From contig NZ_LIXJ01000015.1 of NCBI RefSeq assembly GCF_001905795.1, positions 4,455-68,454 of the forward strand: a stretch of DNA of 64,000 nt, given 5' to 3'. Both the position numbers and the translations under genes were made by a program. The notes beneath the pieces are model-generated. The model saw nothing but the letters and a program-made list of their open reading frames with translations. It had not been told where the DNA came from and ran no database searches. Shown one piece after another: positions 54,246-63,158 of this stretch (position 1 is its first letter; each line of letters starts with the position of its first letter). This DNA comes from Streptomyces sp. CB01580 (GTDB lineage Bacteria; Actinomycetota; Actinomycetes; Streptomycetales; Streptomycetaceae).

Positions 54246-54596
54246 ATGAGTGAGGATCCGGGAACGGTCGCAGTGACGGCGGGCGTCAATGCTCTTGTCG
54301 CGCTTGTCAGCGGCCTGCCTTGGTCGGAGATGGGAAGCCGCATCAGGGGAGTGCTCAGCCGTCGTGGACGTGATGTTCAACCTGCTCTCGCACAGGCTCT
54401 GGACGAGGACCGGGACGGGGACGGGGACGGCCGGGCGCACCGGCTGGTCGGCGAACTGAGGCAGCTGCAGGCGGACGATCTGACCGCCGTGGTGGACGAG
54501 TTGGAATCCCTGAGGAATCGAACGACGATCAACGTCAGCGGTGGCAACAACGCCATCAACAGCGGCTCCGGTGACCAAAATGTCACGTTCGGCTGA
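54246..54596 (+). CDS. Small soluble protein with C-terminal GDQ motif, 116 aa (cassette gene 1)
   Basis: ATG 54246 is preceded by CAGGGGGAT. Residues about 5-30 are mildly hydrophobic (AVTAGVNALVALVSGLPW), about 30-85 are charged with a Asp/Gly-rich loop (DEDRDGDGDG), and about 75-95 form a helix (LQADDLTAVVDELESL). The last 23 residues (INVSGGNNAINSGSGDQ and NVTFG) repeat, without gaps, in the N-terminus of the next protein. The family is not recognised. The coding end overlaps the next gene. It may be a cytoplasmic partner that pairs with the membrane protein through this motif. Confidence 0.65.
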   Translation: MSEDPGTVAVTAGVNALVALVSGLPWSEMGSRIRGVLSRRGRDVQPALAQALDEDRDGDGDGRAHRLVGELRQLQADDLTAVVDELESLRNRTTINVSGGNNAINSGSGDQNVTFG

Positions 54597-55341
54597 TCGC
54601 GAGAAGGGGGAGGACGCCCCGTCCCGGCATCAGACGCAGATTGAGGTGAAGAGCGGGAGTAACGCCTTCCATACTGGTCCAGGGGACCAGTATGTGAAAT
54701 TCGGCGGCGTGTGGGCGCAGGCGGTGGCACTGATAGCGGGGGTGGCCGGAGCCTCGGTGGCGATTGCCATGGCTCCTGAGGCGTCCGACACCCAGTACGC
54801 CCTGTATTGCGTGCTGGTGATCTTCTGTGCGACGACTTCCGTGGTGTGTCTCTGGTCTGCCTGCGACGGGGTCAGGAAAAAACTCACTACGTTTACCGCG
54901 CTGGTGGCAATTGCTGTTGCAGGAACCGCGCTCGCAACCGGTTCGTACAAGCTGTTGGCCGACCACGGTGACGTGGAGTTGCACATCCCCGTTCGGAGTG
55001 ACGGTCCGCTGAAGAACAAGGGAGAGGTCCTCGTGGCCTTCAAGGCCCCCTCTCCCCGGTCGCACCTCAGGGTGAAGATGTTCATCGAGGATGAAATTCG
55101 CGGATTGACCTGCCACGCTCACTCGGTGGTCTCCCTGATGCCGATAGTGAACGGTGAGGAGCTAAAAGGCGAAATGGTCAGGTTGATGGACGGTCAGACA
55201 GGCGAAATCCCTCTCCCCGGCAGGCCCGAAAACGTCGAGCTGCGGGCTGTGGTCGATACGTCCGCCGGTGGGGCGGGATGTCAGGTGAACCTACGTTTCG
55301 AATCTGCTGTGCTGCACGACAATGAATGGTGGTTGTTGTGA
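54580..55341 (+). CDS. Four-helix membrane protein with GDQ motif and extracellular-type C-terminal domain (cassette gene 2)
   Basis: ATG 54580 lies inside the upstream gene; GTG 54571 and GTG 54541 are alternatives. Residues about 20-45 carry IEVKSGSNAFHTGPGDQ and YVKFG, aligned ungapped to the end of gene 1 (12 of 23 identical). Four membrane helices follow at about 45-130 (AVALIAGVAGASVAIAM, ALYCVLVIFCATTSVVCLW, FTALVAIAVAGTALATG). Residues about 135-253 look like a beta-rich domain with two cysteines. It overlaps gene 3 by four bases (GTGA at 55338-55341). The family is not recognised. Confidence 0.65.
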   Translation: MSRSADREKGEDAPSRHQTQIEVKSGSNAFHTGPGDQYVKFGGVWAQAVALIAGVAGASVAIAMAPEASDTQYALYCVLVIFCATTSVVCLWSACDGVRKKLTTFTALVAIAVAGTALATGSYKLLADHGDVELHIPVRSDGPLKNKGEVLVAFKAPSPRSHLRVKMFIEDEIRGLTCHAHSVVSLMPIVNGEELKGEMVRLMDGQTGEIPLPGRPENVELRAVVDTSAGGAGCQVNLRFESAVLHDNEWWLL

Positions 55342-56189
55342 CGAGCAAACTGTCGCGGGTGGCGCTGGCGTGCTGCGGGACACTTCTCCTCGCAACATCG
55401 ACCGGCTGCGGCTCGGATGAGTGGCCGCAGGGAAAGAAGGTCCGCATCTCGGTGAAGGCGGATCAGCCTGGGACCGGCTATCAGGAAGGGAAGTACGGGG
55501 CGCGCACAGGCTTCGACATCGACATCGCGGGCGTAGCGGCCGAAGCGCTCGGCAAGGAACCCGACTTCAGTAATGTGGCATCCGACAAGCGGGATGTGGC
55601 TATCGGTGAGGGTGACGCCGATCTGGTCGTTGCTACGTTCTCGATCAACGACGACCGCTTGTCGGGGAAGTACGGGCCCGCTGTTGATTTTGTGGGCCCC
55701 TACGCCAAGACCTCCTCGTCCATCCTTGTGCGCGAGGAGGACTATTCCGATGTCCAGAAAACGGATGATTTGGAGGGGAAAAAAGTTTGTACGTGGCCCG
55801 GGACGACCTCGGGCGTCGTGGCGTCCGAAAATCTTCCCACCCATGAATCGATCGAGGGAACTGACGCCGGGGACTGCGTGAACAAGCTGAACCAAGGGTA
55901 CGTGGATGCCGTGTTCACGGACGCCTTACTGCTCCACGGATTCACAAAGATGTATCCAAATCTGCAAGTTGTAGATCTGGATTCCGGGAATTTTCAGTAC
56001 TATGGGATCGCCCTGCCCAAAGGACACCGGGACGTATGTGAAAAAATCAAGACAGAGCTCAAGAAGTATGTGGGATCGCATGATTGGGCTCAGGCTTTCA
56101 GAGAATCACTGCCTGGCGACCCGGTGACTTATCAACCTGCTCCTGGGGACATCGATAAATATTCATGCAGGGACGAGGTCGGGCGTTGA
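55338..56189 (+). CDS. Periplasmic-binding-type lipoprotein, SBP_bac_3-like (cassette gene 3)
   Basis: GTG 55338 overlaps the upstream stop. The 283-residue precursor has a lipobox LLLATSTGC. The mature part resembles amino-acid ABC solute-binding proteins: VRISVKADQPG, TGFDIDIAGVAAEALG, GDADLVVATFSINDDR, PYAKTSSSILVRE, and a C-terminal QYYGIALPKGH. Two extra cysteines (KVCTWPGTTSG, AGDCVNKLNQG) may form a disulphide. No permease or ATPase gene is adjacent, so it probably serves as a sensor for the membrane protein rather than in transport. The GC content and codon bias are lower than in core genes. Confidence 0.8.
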   Translation: MTSKLSRVALACCGTLLLATSTGCGSDEWPQGKKVRISVKADQPGTGYQEGKYGARTGFDIDIAGVAAEALGKEPDFSNVASDKRDVAIGEGDADLVVATFSINDDRLSGKYGPAVDFVGPYAKTSSSILVREEDYSDVQKTDDLEGKKVCTWPGTTSGVVASENLPTHESIEGTDAGDCVNKLNQGYVDAVFTDALLLHGFTKMYPNLQVVDLDSGNFQYYGIALPKGHRDVCEKIKTELKKYVGSHDWAQAFRESLPGDPVTYQPAPGDIDKYSCRDEVGR

Positions 56190-56600
56190 CAGTGAGGCTT
56201 TTCCACCATCGGCCCGAGCCGGCCAGATGCAGGGCGAGGACGACCTGAACGAGGGCGGTGACTCGGGCGGTGGAGCCACCGCAGCTTGCGGCGGAGTCGC
56301 CAGGGCTGGAGGGTGGCCACGGCCTGCTCGACGAGTGCGCGGATCTTCACGCGGGACCGGTTCACCGCTTTTTGACCGGTGGAAAGGGTCTCCCACCGTC
56401 CCCAGCACGGGATGCGAACCGTGCCGCCGGCGCCCCGGTAGCCCTTGTCGGCCCGGCACTTGACATCGACCTGGTGACATAGCGGTACGCGGTCGTGGTT
56501 CCGACGCCGAATCCGGTGGCGAGCTGGGCCTAAGGGCTGGCGAGAGATGACTCGGCATACGTCGGCGCCGACGCTGATCGGCTTCTTCGCAGCGTAAGGC
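56180..56600 (-). pseudogene. Transposase relic with internal deletion (IS5-like)
   Basis: The minus strand has, in one frame, ATGFGVGTTTAYRYVT, the HTH of DDE-type transposases. Another frame then gives RADKGYRGAGGTVRI, RWETLSTGQKAVNRS, KIRALVEQAVATLQPWRLRR and KLRW. The middle of the gene is missing and the C-terminus is frameshifted. It lies between cassette gene 3 and the lipoprotein gene. Confidence 0.8.
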
Positions 56601-56643
56601 TGGGGGGCGGGACCGTCCATCCCGCAGGACCGCCCTGCAAGCC

Positions 56644-57249
56644 TCAGCCCGACGCGCCGACCTTCGGTGAGGGCGTAGGAACGACTGCTTCAGCGGACCA
56701 GAAGTCGGAGCGCACGTTGGGCGCAGGAATCTCGCCCAAGGGGTACTCAAGGCCATTGGGCTTGGTCTTGGGATCGGAAACCTCAGACTTCTGCACGCAC
56801 GGAGTGGCAACCTCGAAAGTGGCCTGTCCCTGGTTCCCGAAGACCAGACTGATCCCGAACCCATCACGCGACTGAGCGAAGATGGCCGGGCGCTCCTTGC
56901 TCTGCCTCACCGCAGTGATCTTGTAACCGCTCTTCTTCCAGAAGCGTTCGATCACGCCCAGAAAGTTGCCACGCCGCTGTTCGGAAATGATCGTCACGAC
57001 CTTCCGGCGGCGGGACACGTCGCAGCTGCCGACAGTCGTGACGTAATGAGCCCACTGGATCTCGGGCACGACAGCCTTGATTGTCGCGTCCAGCATTGCA
57101 TCCGCACGGTCAGCCGCACTCTGCATGTCCATGACTACCGTATCTCTCCCACCCTCTCGCGCGCCCTTCAGGATTCCGCACCCGGTCAGCAGCACACCGG
57201 CCAGCGCTGCCGAAAGCAATGCCCGAACAGCGCGCCTCACGTGCTTCAC
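56644..57249 (-). CDS. Lipoprotein of unknown function, 201 aa
   Basis: GTG 57249 follows AAGGAAGAG. The signal peptide has a basic start (KHVRRAVRALLSAALAGVLL) and lipobox LLTGC near residue 24. The mature part has VVMDMQSAADRADAMLD, a GSCDVSRRRKVVTII strand pair, KKSGYKITAVRQ and FGISLVFGNQGQATFEV, an alpha/beta pattern, and a Ser/Pro-rich end. No domain name is recognised; similar lipoproteins are common in Streptomyces. It lies beside the transposase relic in the accessory region. Confidence 0.7.
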   Translation of the reverse strand: MKHVRRAVRALLSAALAGVLLTGCGILKGAREGGRDTVVMDMQSAADRADAMLDATIKAVVPEIQWAHYVTTVGSCDVSRRRKVVTIISEQRRGNFLGVIERFWKKSGYKITAVRQSKERPAIFAQSRDGFGISLVFGNQGQATFEVATPCVQKSEVSDPKTKPNGLEYPLGEIPAPNVRSDFWSAEAVVPTPSPKVGASG

Positions 57250-57387
57250 CTGCACTCTTCCTTGATCACGTCTTCGGGTTTCCCTGCGACGATCGCCGCA
57301 ATACTCGCCGCGGACACCATGTCTTTCTCCGGCCACACAGAAATCCTGTGGGACAGCCCTTTGTCGCAGCCGAGGACGCGCCGCGGC

Positions 57388-58059
57388 TCAGGCCGGCAGC
57401 TCCCAGATCAGCAGCTCGGCCGGGCCCTCCCCGGCCGGGCCCGTCGCCGTCAGCTCCAGACCCGCCTCGCCCGTGATCCGCGCCGCGTCGCCGGGGCGCA
57501 GCGTCTCGCCGCCGATCCGGACCGTTCCGGCCACCACGTGGACGTACACCCGTGGCGCGTCCGGGACCGGCGTGCGCTCGCCGGGGGCCGGTCGGCGCAC
57601 GTGCAGCACGGCGCCCGCCGCCGGGAGGGCGTGCGGGGTGTCGGCGGCGAGCTCCGGGACGGAGGCGTACGCGGGGTCGCCGCCGGGTTCCAGCGGGGTC
57701 AGCCACATCTGGATGAACGTCAGTGGTCCGGGGCCGTCGTTGCGTTCGACGTGGCGGACGCCCGCCGCGGCGCTCAGGTGCTGGAGGCCGCCGGGCCGTA
57801 CCACCGTGGCGCGGCCGGTCGAGTCGCGGTGGGTCAGTTCGCCCTCGACGACCCAGGTGACGATCTCCGTATGGCTGTGCGGGTGTTCGTCGAAGCCCGC
57901 ACCGGGAGCGAGCCGTTCCTCGTTGCAGGCCACGACCGGGCCGAAGCGCAGGTTGTCGGGGTCGTAGAAGGTGCCGAAGGAGAAGGCGTGCCGTGTCTCG
58001 ATACCGGCCGCCTCGTCCCCGCCCCGGAACCGGTCCTCGGAACGCTGTACGGAGATCAC
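57388..58059 (-). CDS. Pirin family protein
   Basis: GTG 58059 gives 223 residues, without a clear ribosome site. The cupin metal site is in FDEHPHSHTEIVTWVVEG, with FGPVVACNEER before it and GLQHLSAAAGVRHVER after it. The C-terminal cupin half ends in ELLIWELPA. Pirins bind Fe or other metals and some have quercetinase-like activity. Its 3' end is duplicated at 53738. It is divergent from fasR. Confidence 0.9.
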   Translation of the reverse strand: MISVQRSEDRFRGGDEAAGIETRHAFSFGTFYDPDNLRFGPVVACNEERLAPGAGFDEHPHSHTEIVTWVVEGELTHRDSTGRATVVRPGGLQHLSAAAGVRHVERNDGPGPLTFIQMWLTPLEPGGDPAYASVPELAADTPHALPAAGAVLHVRRPAPGERTPVPDAPRVYVHVVAGTVRIGGETLRPGDAARITGEAGLELTATGPAGEGPAELLIWELPA

Positions 58060-58184
58060 CTGCCCACGGTAGCCCCCGCCGGTACGGGACCGCGGACCGC
58101 GCCCGCCCGCACGGACCTGCGGCCCCGCCGTTCGACCCGCCACCGCCCCGGGCCTCCGAGCACGTGGCCGGATAAGGCAGTCTT

Positions 58185-59390
58185 GTGTGCGTGTCCCGAC
58201 CCGATCCTGAGCAGCCCGCTGCGCACGACGCCCACCTGCACGCCGCGACCCTGAAGCGGCTGGAGCAGTCCTCCGGCCGCCTGGCCGCCAACGCGATCGC
58301 CCGCATGGACGAGACGCTGCCGTGGTATCGGGCGATGCCCCCGGAGAACCGGTCCTGGATCGGCCTGGTGGCCCAGGCCGGGATCGCGGCGTTCACCGAG
58401 TGGTTCCGGCATCCGGAGACCCCGCAGGCGATCTCCACCGATGTGTTCGGCACCGCGCCGCGTGAGCTGACCCGGGCGATCACCCTGCGGCAGACCGTCG
58501 AGATGGTGCGCACCACGATCGAGGTCATGGAGGCCGCGATCGAGGAGGTCGCCGCGCCCGGTGACGAGTCGGCGCTGCGCGAGGCGCTGCTCGTGTACGC
58601 GCGGGAGATCGCCTTCGCCACCGCCCAGGTGTACGCGCAGGCCGCGGAGGCCCGTGGCGCCTGGGACGCGCGGCTGGAATCGCTCGTCGTGAACGCGGTG
58701 CTGTCCGGCGAGGCCGACGAGGGCGCCGTGTCGCGTGCCGCGGCGCTCGGCTGGAACTCGCCGGAGCACGTCTGCGTGGTCCTCGGCACGGCCCCGGACG
58801 GGGACAGCGAGCTGACCGTGGAGGCCATCCGGCGGGCCGCCCGGCACGCCAAGCTCCAGGTCCTGACCGGGGTGCTGGGCAACCGCCTGGTGGTCATCGC
58901 GGGCGGCAGCGACAACCCGTTGCAGGTCGCGAAGGCGCTGATCGGGCCGTACGCGGCGGGACCGGTCGTCGCCGGTCCGGTGGTCCCGGACCTGCTGGCG
59001 GCCACCCGGTCCGCGCAGGCGGCGGCGGCCGGGCTGAAGGCGTGCCGGGCCTGGCAGGACGCGCCGCGCCCGGTGCTCGCCGACGATCTGCTGCCGGAGC
59101 GCGCGATGGCGGGCGACCCCGCCGCGCGGGACCAACTGGTGGAGGAGATCTACAGACCGCTGGAGGAAGCGGGGTCCGCCCTGCTGGAGACGCTGAGTGT
59201 GTATCTGGAGCAGGCGAGCAGTCTGGAGGGCGCGGCACGCATGCTGTTCGTCCACCCCAACACCGTGCGCTACCGGCTCCGACGTGTGACTGACGTCACC
59301 GGATGGTCGCCATCGGATGTCCGCTCGGCGTTCACTCTGCGAATCGCCCTGATCCTGGGGCGCCTGGCCGCTGGGGATATGCAGACCTAG
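58185..59390 (+). CDS. fasR: Fatty-acid biosynthesis regulator FasR (PucR-like)
   Basis: GTG 58185 starts a 401-residue protein. A helical N-terminal domain (about 1-170) is followed by a GGDEF-like middle region and a C-terminal PucR HTH at about 330-395: LETLSVYLEQASSLEGAAR, then LFVHPNTVRYRLRRV and FTLRIALILGRL. In S. coelicolor the orthologue FasR activates the fabD-fabH-acpP-fabF operon by binding its promoter. The same gene order follows here, 89 bases downstream. Confidence 0.9.
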   Translation: MCVSRPDPEQPAAHDAHLHAATLKRLEQSSGRLAANAIARMDETLPWYRAMPPENRSWIGLVAQAGIAAFTEWFRHPETPQAISTDVFGTAPRELTRAITLRQTVEMVRTTIEVMEAAIEEVAAPGDESALREALLVYAREIAFATAQVYAQAAEARGAWDARLESLVVNAVLSGEADEGAVSRAAALGWNSPEHVCVVLGTAPDGDSELTVEAIRRAARHAKLQVLTGVLGNRLVVIAGGSDNPLQVAKALIGPYAAGPVVAGPVVPDLLAATRSAQAAAAGLKACRAWQDAPRPVLADDLLPERAMAGDPAARDQLVEEIYRPLEEAGSALLETLSVYLEQASSLEGAARMLFVHPNTVRYRLRRVTDVTGWSPSDVRSAFTLRIALILGRLAAGDMQT

Positions 59391-59394
59391 ACTT

Positions 59395-59424
59395 TTGTCG
59401 GACGTCAACAATTCCCCCTACGGT
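59395..59424 (+). promoter_or_regulatory. fab operon promoter
   Basis: TTGTCG (59395-59400) and TACGGT (59419-59424) are spaced by 18 bases, 56 bases before the fabD start. The intervening GACGTCAACAATT probably belongs to the FasR site; the exact operator cannot be set from one sequence. Confidence 0.6.
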
Positions 59425-59479
59425 TCTTCGTCCCTGTCCTCACGGGCGCGGCGAACCGTTCACAAGAGAGAGTGTGAGG

Positions 59480-60394
59480 GTGCTCGTACTCGTCGCTCCC
59501 GGCCAAGGCGCTCAGACGCCCGGCTTCCTGACTCCCTGGCTCGATCTCCCCGGTGCCGCCGACCGCATCGCGGCCTGGTCCGAGGCCATCGGGCTCGACC
59601 TCGTCCACTACGGCACGAAGGCCGACGCGGAGGAGATCCGCGACACCGCGGTGGCGCAGCCGCTGCTGGTCGCCGCCGGTCTGCTCTCCGCCGCCGCGCT
59701 CGACGCCTCGCCCGACATCGTCGCTGGTCACAGCGTGGGTGAGATCACCGCCGCGGCCCTCGCCGGGGTCATCGGCGACGAGGCCGCGCTCCGTCTCGTA
59801 CGGGCCCGCGGGCTCGCCATGGCCGACGCCGCCGCGATCACCGAGACCGGTATGGCGGCGCTGCTCGGCGGCGAGCCGGAGGTCACGGTCCCGCACCTGG
59901 AGAAGCTCGGGCTGACCGCGGCGAACGTCAACGGGGGCGGCCAGATCGTCGCCGCCGGCACCGCGGAGCAACTGGCCGCGCTGGCCGAGGACAAGCCGGA
60001 GGGGGTGCGCCGGGTGGTGCCCCTCAAGGTCGCCGGTGCCTTCCACACGCGCCACATGGCTCCCGCCGTCGAGCGGCTGCGCGAGGCGTCGCTGGAGCTG
60101 AAGATCAGCGACCCGACCGTGACGTACGTGTCGAACGCCGACGGCAGGTCCGTGGCGACCGGCGACGAGGTCGTCTCCCGGCTGGTCGGCCAGGTCGCGA
60201 ACCCGGTCCGCTGGGACCTGTGCATGGAGACCTTCAGGGAGATGGGTGTCACGGCGCTCATCGAGGCGTGCCCCGGCGGCACACTCACGGGTCTCGCCAA
60301 GCGCGCCCTGCCCGGTGTGCAGACGCTCGCGCTGAAGACCCCCGACGACCTCGAAGCGGCTCGCGCGCTCCTCATCGAGCACGCGGGCGCCTAA
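59480..60394 (+). CDS. fabD: Malonyl-CoA:ACP malonyltransferase
   Basis: GTG 59480 (protein MLVLVAPGQGAQTPGF) is chosen with AGAGAG upstream; GTG 59474 is possible. The 304-residue enzyme has the nucleophile elbow VAGHSVGE with Ser85, Arg in VRARGLAM, and active-site His in AFHTRHMAPA. It loads malonate onto ACP for type II fatty-acid synthesis and often for polyketide synthases. It is the first gene of the operon. Confidence 0.96.
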   Translation: MLVLVAPGQGAQTPGFLTPWLDLPGAADRIAAWSEAIGLDLVHYGTKADAEEIRDTAVAQPLLVAAGLLSAAALDASPDIVAGHSVGEITAAALAGVIGDEAALRLVRARGLAMADAAAITETGMAALLGGEPEVTVPHLEKLGLTAANVNGGGQIVAAGTAEQLAALAEDKPEGVRRVVPLKVAGAFHTRHMAPAVERLREASLELKISDPTVTYVSNADGRSVATGDEVVSRLVGQVANPVRWDLCMETFREMGVTALIEACPGGTLTGLAKRALPGVQTLALKTPDDLEAARALLIEHAGA

Positions 60395-60407
60395 GGAGCC
60401 CGAGAGC

Positions 60408-61439
60408 ATGTCGAAGATCAAGCCCGCCCAGGGCGCCCCGTACGCGCGGATCATGGGCGTCGGCGGCTACCGGCCGACCCGTGTCGTGCCCAACGAGGTG
60501 ATCCTCGAGAAGATCGACTCGTCCGACGAGTGGATCCGCTCGCGTTCCGGCATCGTCACCCGCCACTGGGCGAACGACGAGGAGACCGTCTCGGCGATGT
60601 CCGTGGAGGCGGCCGGCAAGGCCCTCGCGGACGCCGGCATCAGCCCGGACCAGGTCGGTGCCGTGGTCGTCTCCACCGTCTCGCACTTCGCGCAGACGCC
60701 CGCGATCGCCACCGAGATCGCCGACAAGCTGGGCACCGACAAGGCTGCCGCGTTCGACATCTCGGCGGGCTGCGCCGGCTTCGGCTACGGCCTGACGCTC
60801 GCCAAGGGCATGGTCGTCGAGGGCTCGGCGGAGTACGTCGTCGTCATCGGCGTGGAGCGGCTGAGCGACCTGACCGACCTGGAGGACCGGGCGACGGCCT
60901 TCCTGTTCGGTGACGGCGCGGGCGCCGTCGTCGTCGGCCCGTCCAAGGAGCCCGCGATCGGCCCGACCGTGTGGGGCTCCGAGGGCGACAAGGCCGGCAC
61001 GATCAAGCAGACCGTGCCGTGGGACAAGTTCCACACCGGCGACGTCTCCCAGCTGCCGCTCGACTCCCAGGGCAACATCAAGTTCCCGGCCATCACGCAG
61101 GAGGGCCAGGCGGTCTTCCGCTGGGCCGTCTTCGAGATGGCGAAGGTCGCCCAGCAGGCGCTGGACGCGGCCGGGATCAGCCCGGAAGACCTGGACGTCT
61201 TCATTCCGCACCAGGCCAACATGCGGATCATCGACTCGATGGTGAAGACCCTCAAGCTGCCGGAGCACGTCACGGTCGCCCGTGACGTGGAGACCACCGG
61301 CAACACGTCCGCCGCCTCGATTCCGCTCGCGATGGAGCGGCTTCTGGCGACCGGTCAGGCCAAGAGCGGCGACACCGCGCTCATCATCGGCTTCGGGGCG
61401 GGTCTCGTGTACGCCGCGACGGTCGTTACCCTCCCCTAG
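60408..61439 (+). CDS. fabH: 3-oxoacyl-ACP synthase III
   Basis: ATG 60408 follows AAGGAGCCC. The 343-residue enzyme has the Cys-His-Asn triad: Cys122 in DISAGCAGFGYGL, His in FIPHQANMRI and Asn in TTGNTSAASIP. It condenses acyl-CoA primers with malonyl-ACP to start chains; in Streptomyces it accepts branched starters. It lies 13 bases after fabD. Confidence 0.97.
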   Translation: MSKIKPAQGAPYARIMGVGGYRPTRVVPNEVILEKIDSSDEWIRSRSGIVTRHWANDEETVSAMSVEAAGKALADAGISPDQVGAVVVSTVSHFAQTPAIATEIADKLGTDKAAAFDISAGCAGFGYGLTLAKGMVVEGSAEYVVVIGVERLSDLTDLEDRATAFLFGDGAGAVVVGPSKEPAIGPTVWGSEGDKAGTIKQTVPWDKFHTGDVSQLPLDSQGNIKFPAITQEGQAVFRWAVFEMAKVAQQALDAAGISPEDLDVFIPHQANMRIIDSMVKTLKLPEHVTVARDVETTGNTSAASIPLAMERLLATGQAKSGDTALIIGFGAGLVYAATVVTLP

Positions 61440-61501
61440 ACACACCAGGCCATTCGGCCCGGACGTCCGAACCCTGCAGAAACATGTGAAGGAGCGCCAA
61501 C

Positions 61502-61750
61502 ATGGCCGCCACCCAGGAAGAGATCGTCAAGGGTCTCGCCGAGATCGTCAACGAGATCGCCGGTATCCCGGTCGAGGACGTCCAGCTGGACAAGTCCTTC
61601 ACCGATGACCTGGACGTCGACTCGCTGTCCATGGTCGAGGTCGTCGTCGCCGCCGAGGAGCGCTTCGACGTGAAGATCCCCGACGAGGACGTCAAGAACC
61701 TCAAGACGGTCGGTGACGCTGCCGACTACATCCTCAAGCACCAGGGCTGA
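61502..61750 (+). CDS. acpP: Acyl carrier protein
   Basis: ATG 61502 follows GAAGGAGCG. The 82-residue acidic protein has Ser41 in LDVDSLSMVEVVV, the phosphopantetheine site. It carries the growing acyl chain for the neighbouring Fab enzymes. Its length and position are as in other Streptomyces fab operons. Confidence 0.97.
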   Translation: MAATQEEIVKGLAEIVNEIAGIPVEDVQLDKSFTDDLDVDSLSMVEVVVAAEERFDVKIPDEDVKNLKTVGDAADYILKHQG

Positions 61751-61827
61751 CGGGCCCGGTACCTGTGTCGCCACCCGGCGGTGGCGCCGCTGATTCACGA
61801 CCCTCTACACGTGGAGAAGATTTTCCA

Positions 61828-63090
61828 GTGAGCTCGACCAATCGCACCGTGGTCGTCACCGGTATCGGCGCAACCACTCCGCTGGGTGGCGACTCGGCGT
61901 CGACCTGGGAAGGTCTGATGGCCGGTCGTTCCGGCGTCAAGCCTCTTGAGGGCGAACGTTTCGCTGAACTGCCCGTCCGGATCGCGGCCGTCGCGGCCGT
62001 GGACCCGGGCGACGTCCTGCCCCGCCCGCTCGCCCGCAAGTTGGACCGCTCGGCGCAGTTCGCGCTGATCGCGGCCCGTGAGGCGTGGGCGGACGCCGGC
62101 TTCACCGGCAAGGCCGGTGAGGACGGCCCGGTCCGGCCCGAGCGGCTGGGCGCGGTCGTCGCCTCCGGCATCGGTGGCGTGACCACCCTGCTCGACCAGT
62201 ACGACGTGCTGAAGGAGAAGGGCGTACGCCGCGTCTCCCCGCACACCGTGCCCATGCTCATGCCGAACGGCCCGGCGGCCAACGTCGGCCTGGAGGTCAA
62301 CGCCCAGGCCGGTGTGCACACTCCGGTCTCCGCCTGCGCCTCCGGCGCCGAGGCGGTCGGGTACGCCATCGAGATGATCCGTACCGGCCGTGCCGACGTG
62401 GTCCTCGCCGGTGGCACCGAGGCCGCGATCCACCCGCTGCCGATCGCCGCGTTCGCCAACATGATGGCGATGTCCAAGAACAACGACGAGCCGCAGAAGG
62501 CGTCGCGTCCGTACGACACCGGCCGTGACGGTTTCGTGCTCGGCGAGGGTGCCGGCGTCGTCGTCCTGGAGTCCGCGGAGCACGCCGCCGCGCGCGGCGC
62601 CAAGGTCTACTGCGAGGTGCTGGGACAGGGCCTGTCCGCGGACGCCCACCACATCGCGCAGCCCGAGCCGAGCGGTCGCGGCATCGCCGCCGCGCTGCAG
62701 AACCTGCTGGACCAGTCGGACCTCAAGCCGTCCGAGGTCGTGCACCTCAACGCGCACGCCACGTCGACGCCGCAGGGCGACATCGCGGAGCTGAAGGCGC
62801 TGCGCAAGATCCTCGGCGACGACCTCGACCATGTCGCGATCTCCGCGACGAAGTCGATGACCGGTCACCTCCTCGGTGGCGCGGGCGGTGTCGAGACCGT
62901 GGCCACGGTCCTGGCGCTGCACCACCGCACGGCTCCCCCGACGATCAACGTGGACCACCTCGACGAGGAGGTGGAGGCGGACATCGTGCGCGACGAGCCG
63001 CGACCGCTGCCCGAGGGGTCCATCGCCGCGATCAACAACTCGTTCGGGTTCGGCGGCCACAACGTCGTCCTGGCGTTCCGCAGCGTCTGA
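61828..63090 (+). CDS. fabF: 3-oxoacyl-ACP synthase II
   Basis: GTG 61828 starts a 420-residue ketosynthase with GGAG upstream at a long distance. The Cys-His-His triad is Cys170 in PVSACASGAEAVG, His in LNAHATSTPQGD and His in KSMTGHLLGGAGG. It elongates acyl-ACP in type II synthesis. It is the last gene of the operon and is followed by a terminator. Confidence 0.96.
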   Translation: MSSTNRTVVVTGIGATTPLGGDSASTWEGLMAGRSGVKPLEGERFAELPVRIAAVAAVDPGDVLPRPLARKLDRSAQFALIAAREAWADAGFTGKAGEDGPVRPERLGAVVASGIGGVTTLLDQYDVLKEKGVRRVSPHTVPMLMPNGPAANVGLEVNAQAGVHTPVSACASGAEAVGYAIEMIRTGRADVVLAGGTEAAIHPLPIAAFANMMAMSKNNDEPQKASRPYDTGRDGFVLGEGAGVVVLESAEHAAARGAKVYCEVLGQGLSADAHHIAQPEPSGRGIAAALQNLLDQSDLKPSEVVHLNAHATSTPQGDIAELKALRKILGDDLDHVAISATKSMTGHLLGGAGGVETVATVLALHHRTAPPTINVDHLDEEVEADIVRDEPRPLPEGSIAAINNSFGFGGHNVVLAFRSV

Positions 63091-63129
63091 CCCGCGACGG
63101 TGTCCGGCCCCGGCCGGGACATACGACGA

Positions 63130-63158
63130 AGCCCGCCTCCCTCTGTGGGAGGCGGGCT
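63130..63158 (+). terminator. Terminator of the fab operon
   Basis: AGCCCGCCTCC (63130-63140) pairs perfectly with GGAGGCGGGCT (63148-63158) around CTCTGTG, then CTCGCGTTG, 40 bases after the fabF stop. Confidence 0.9.
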
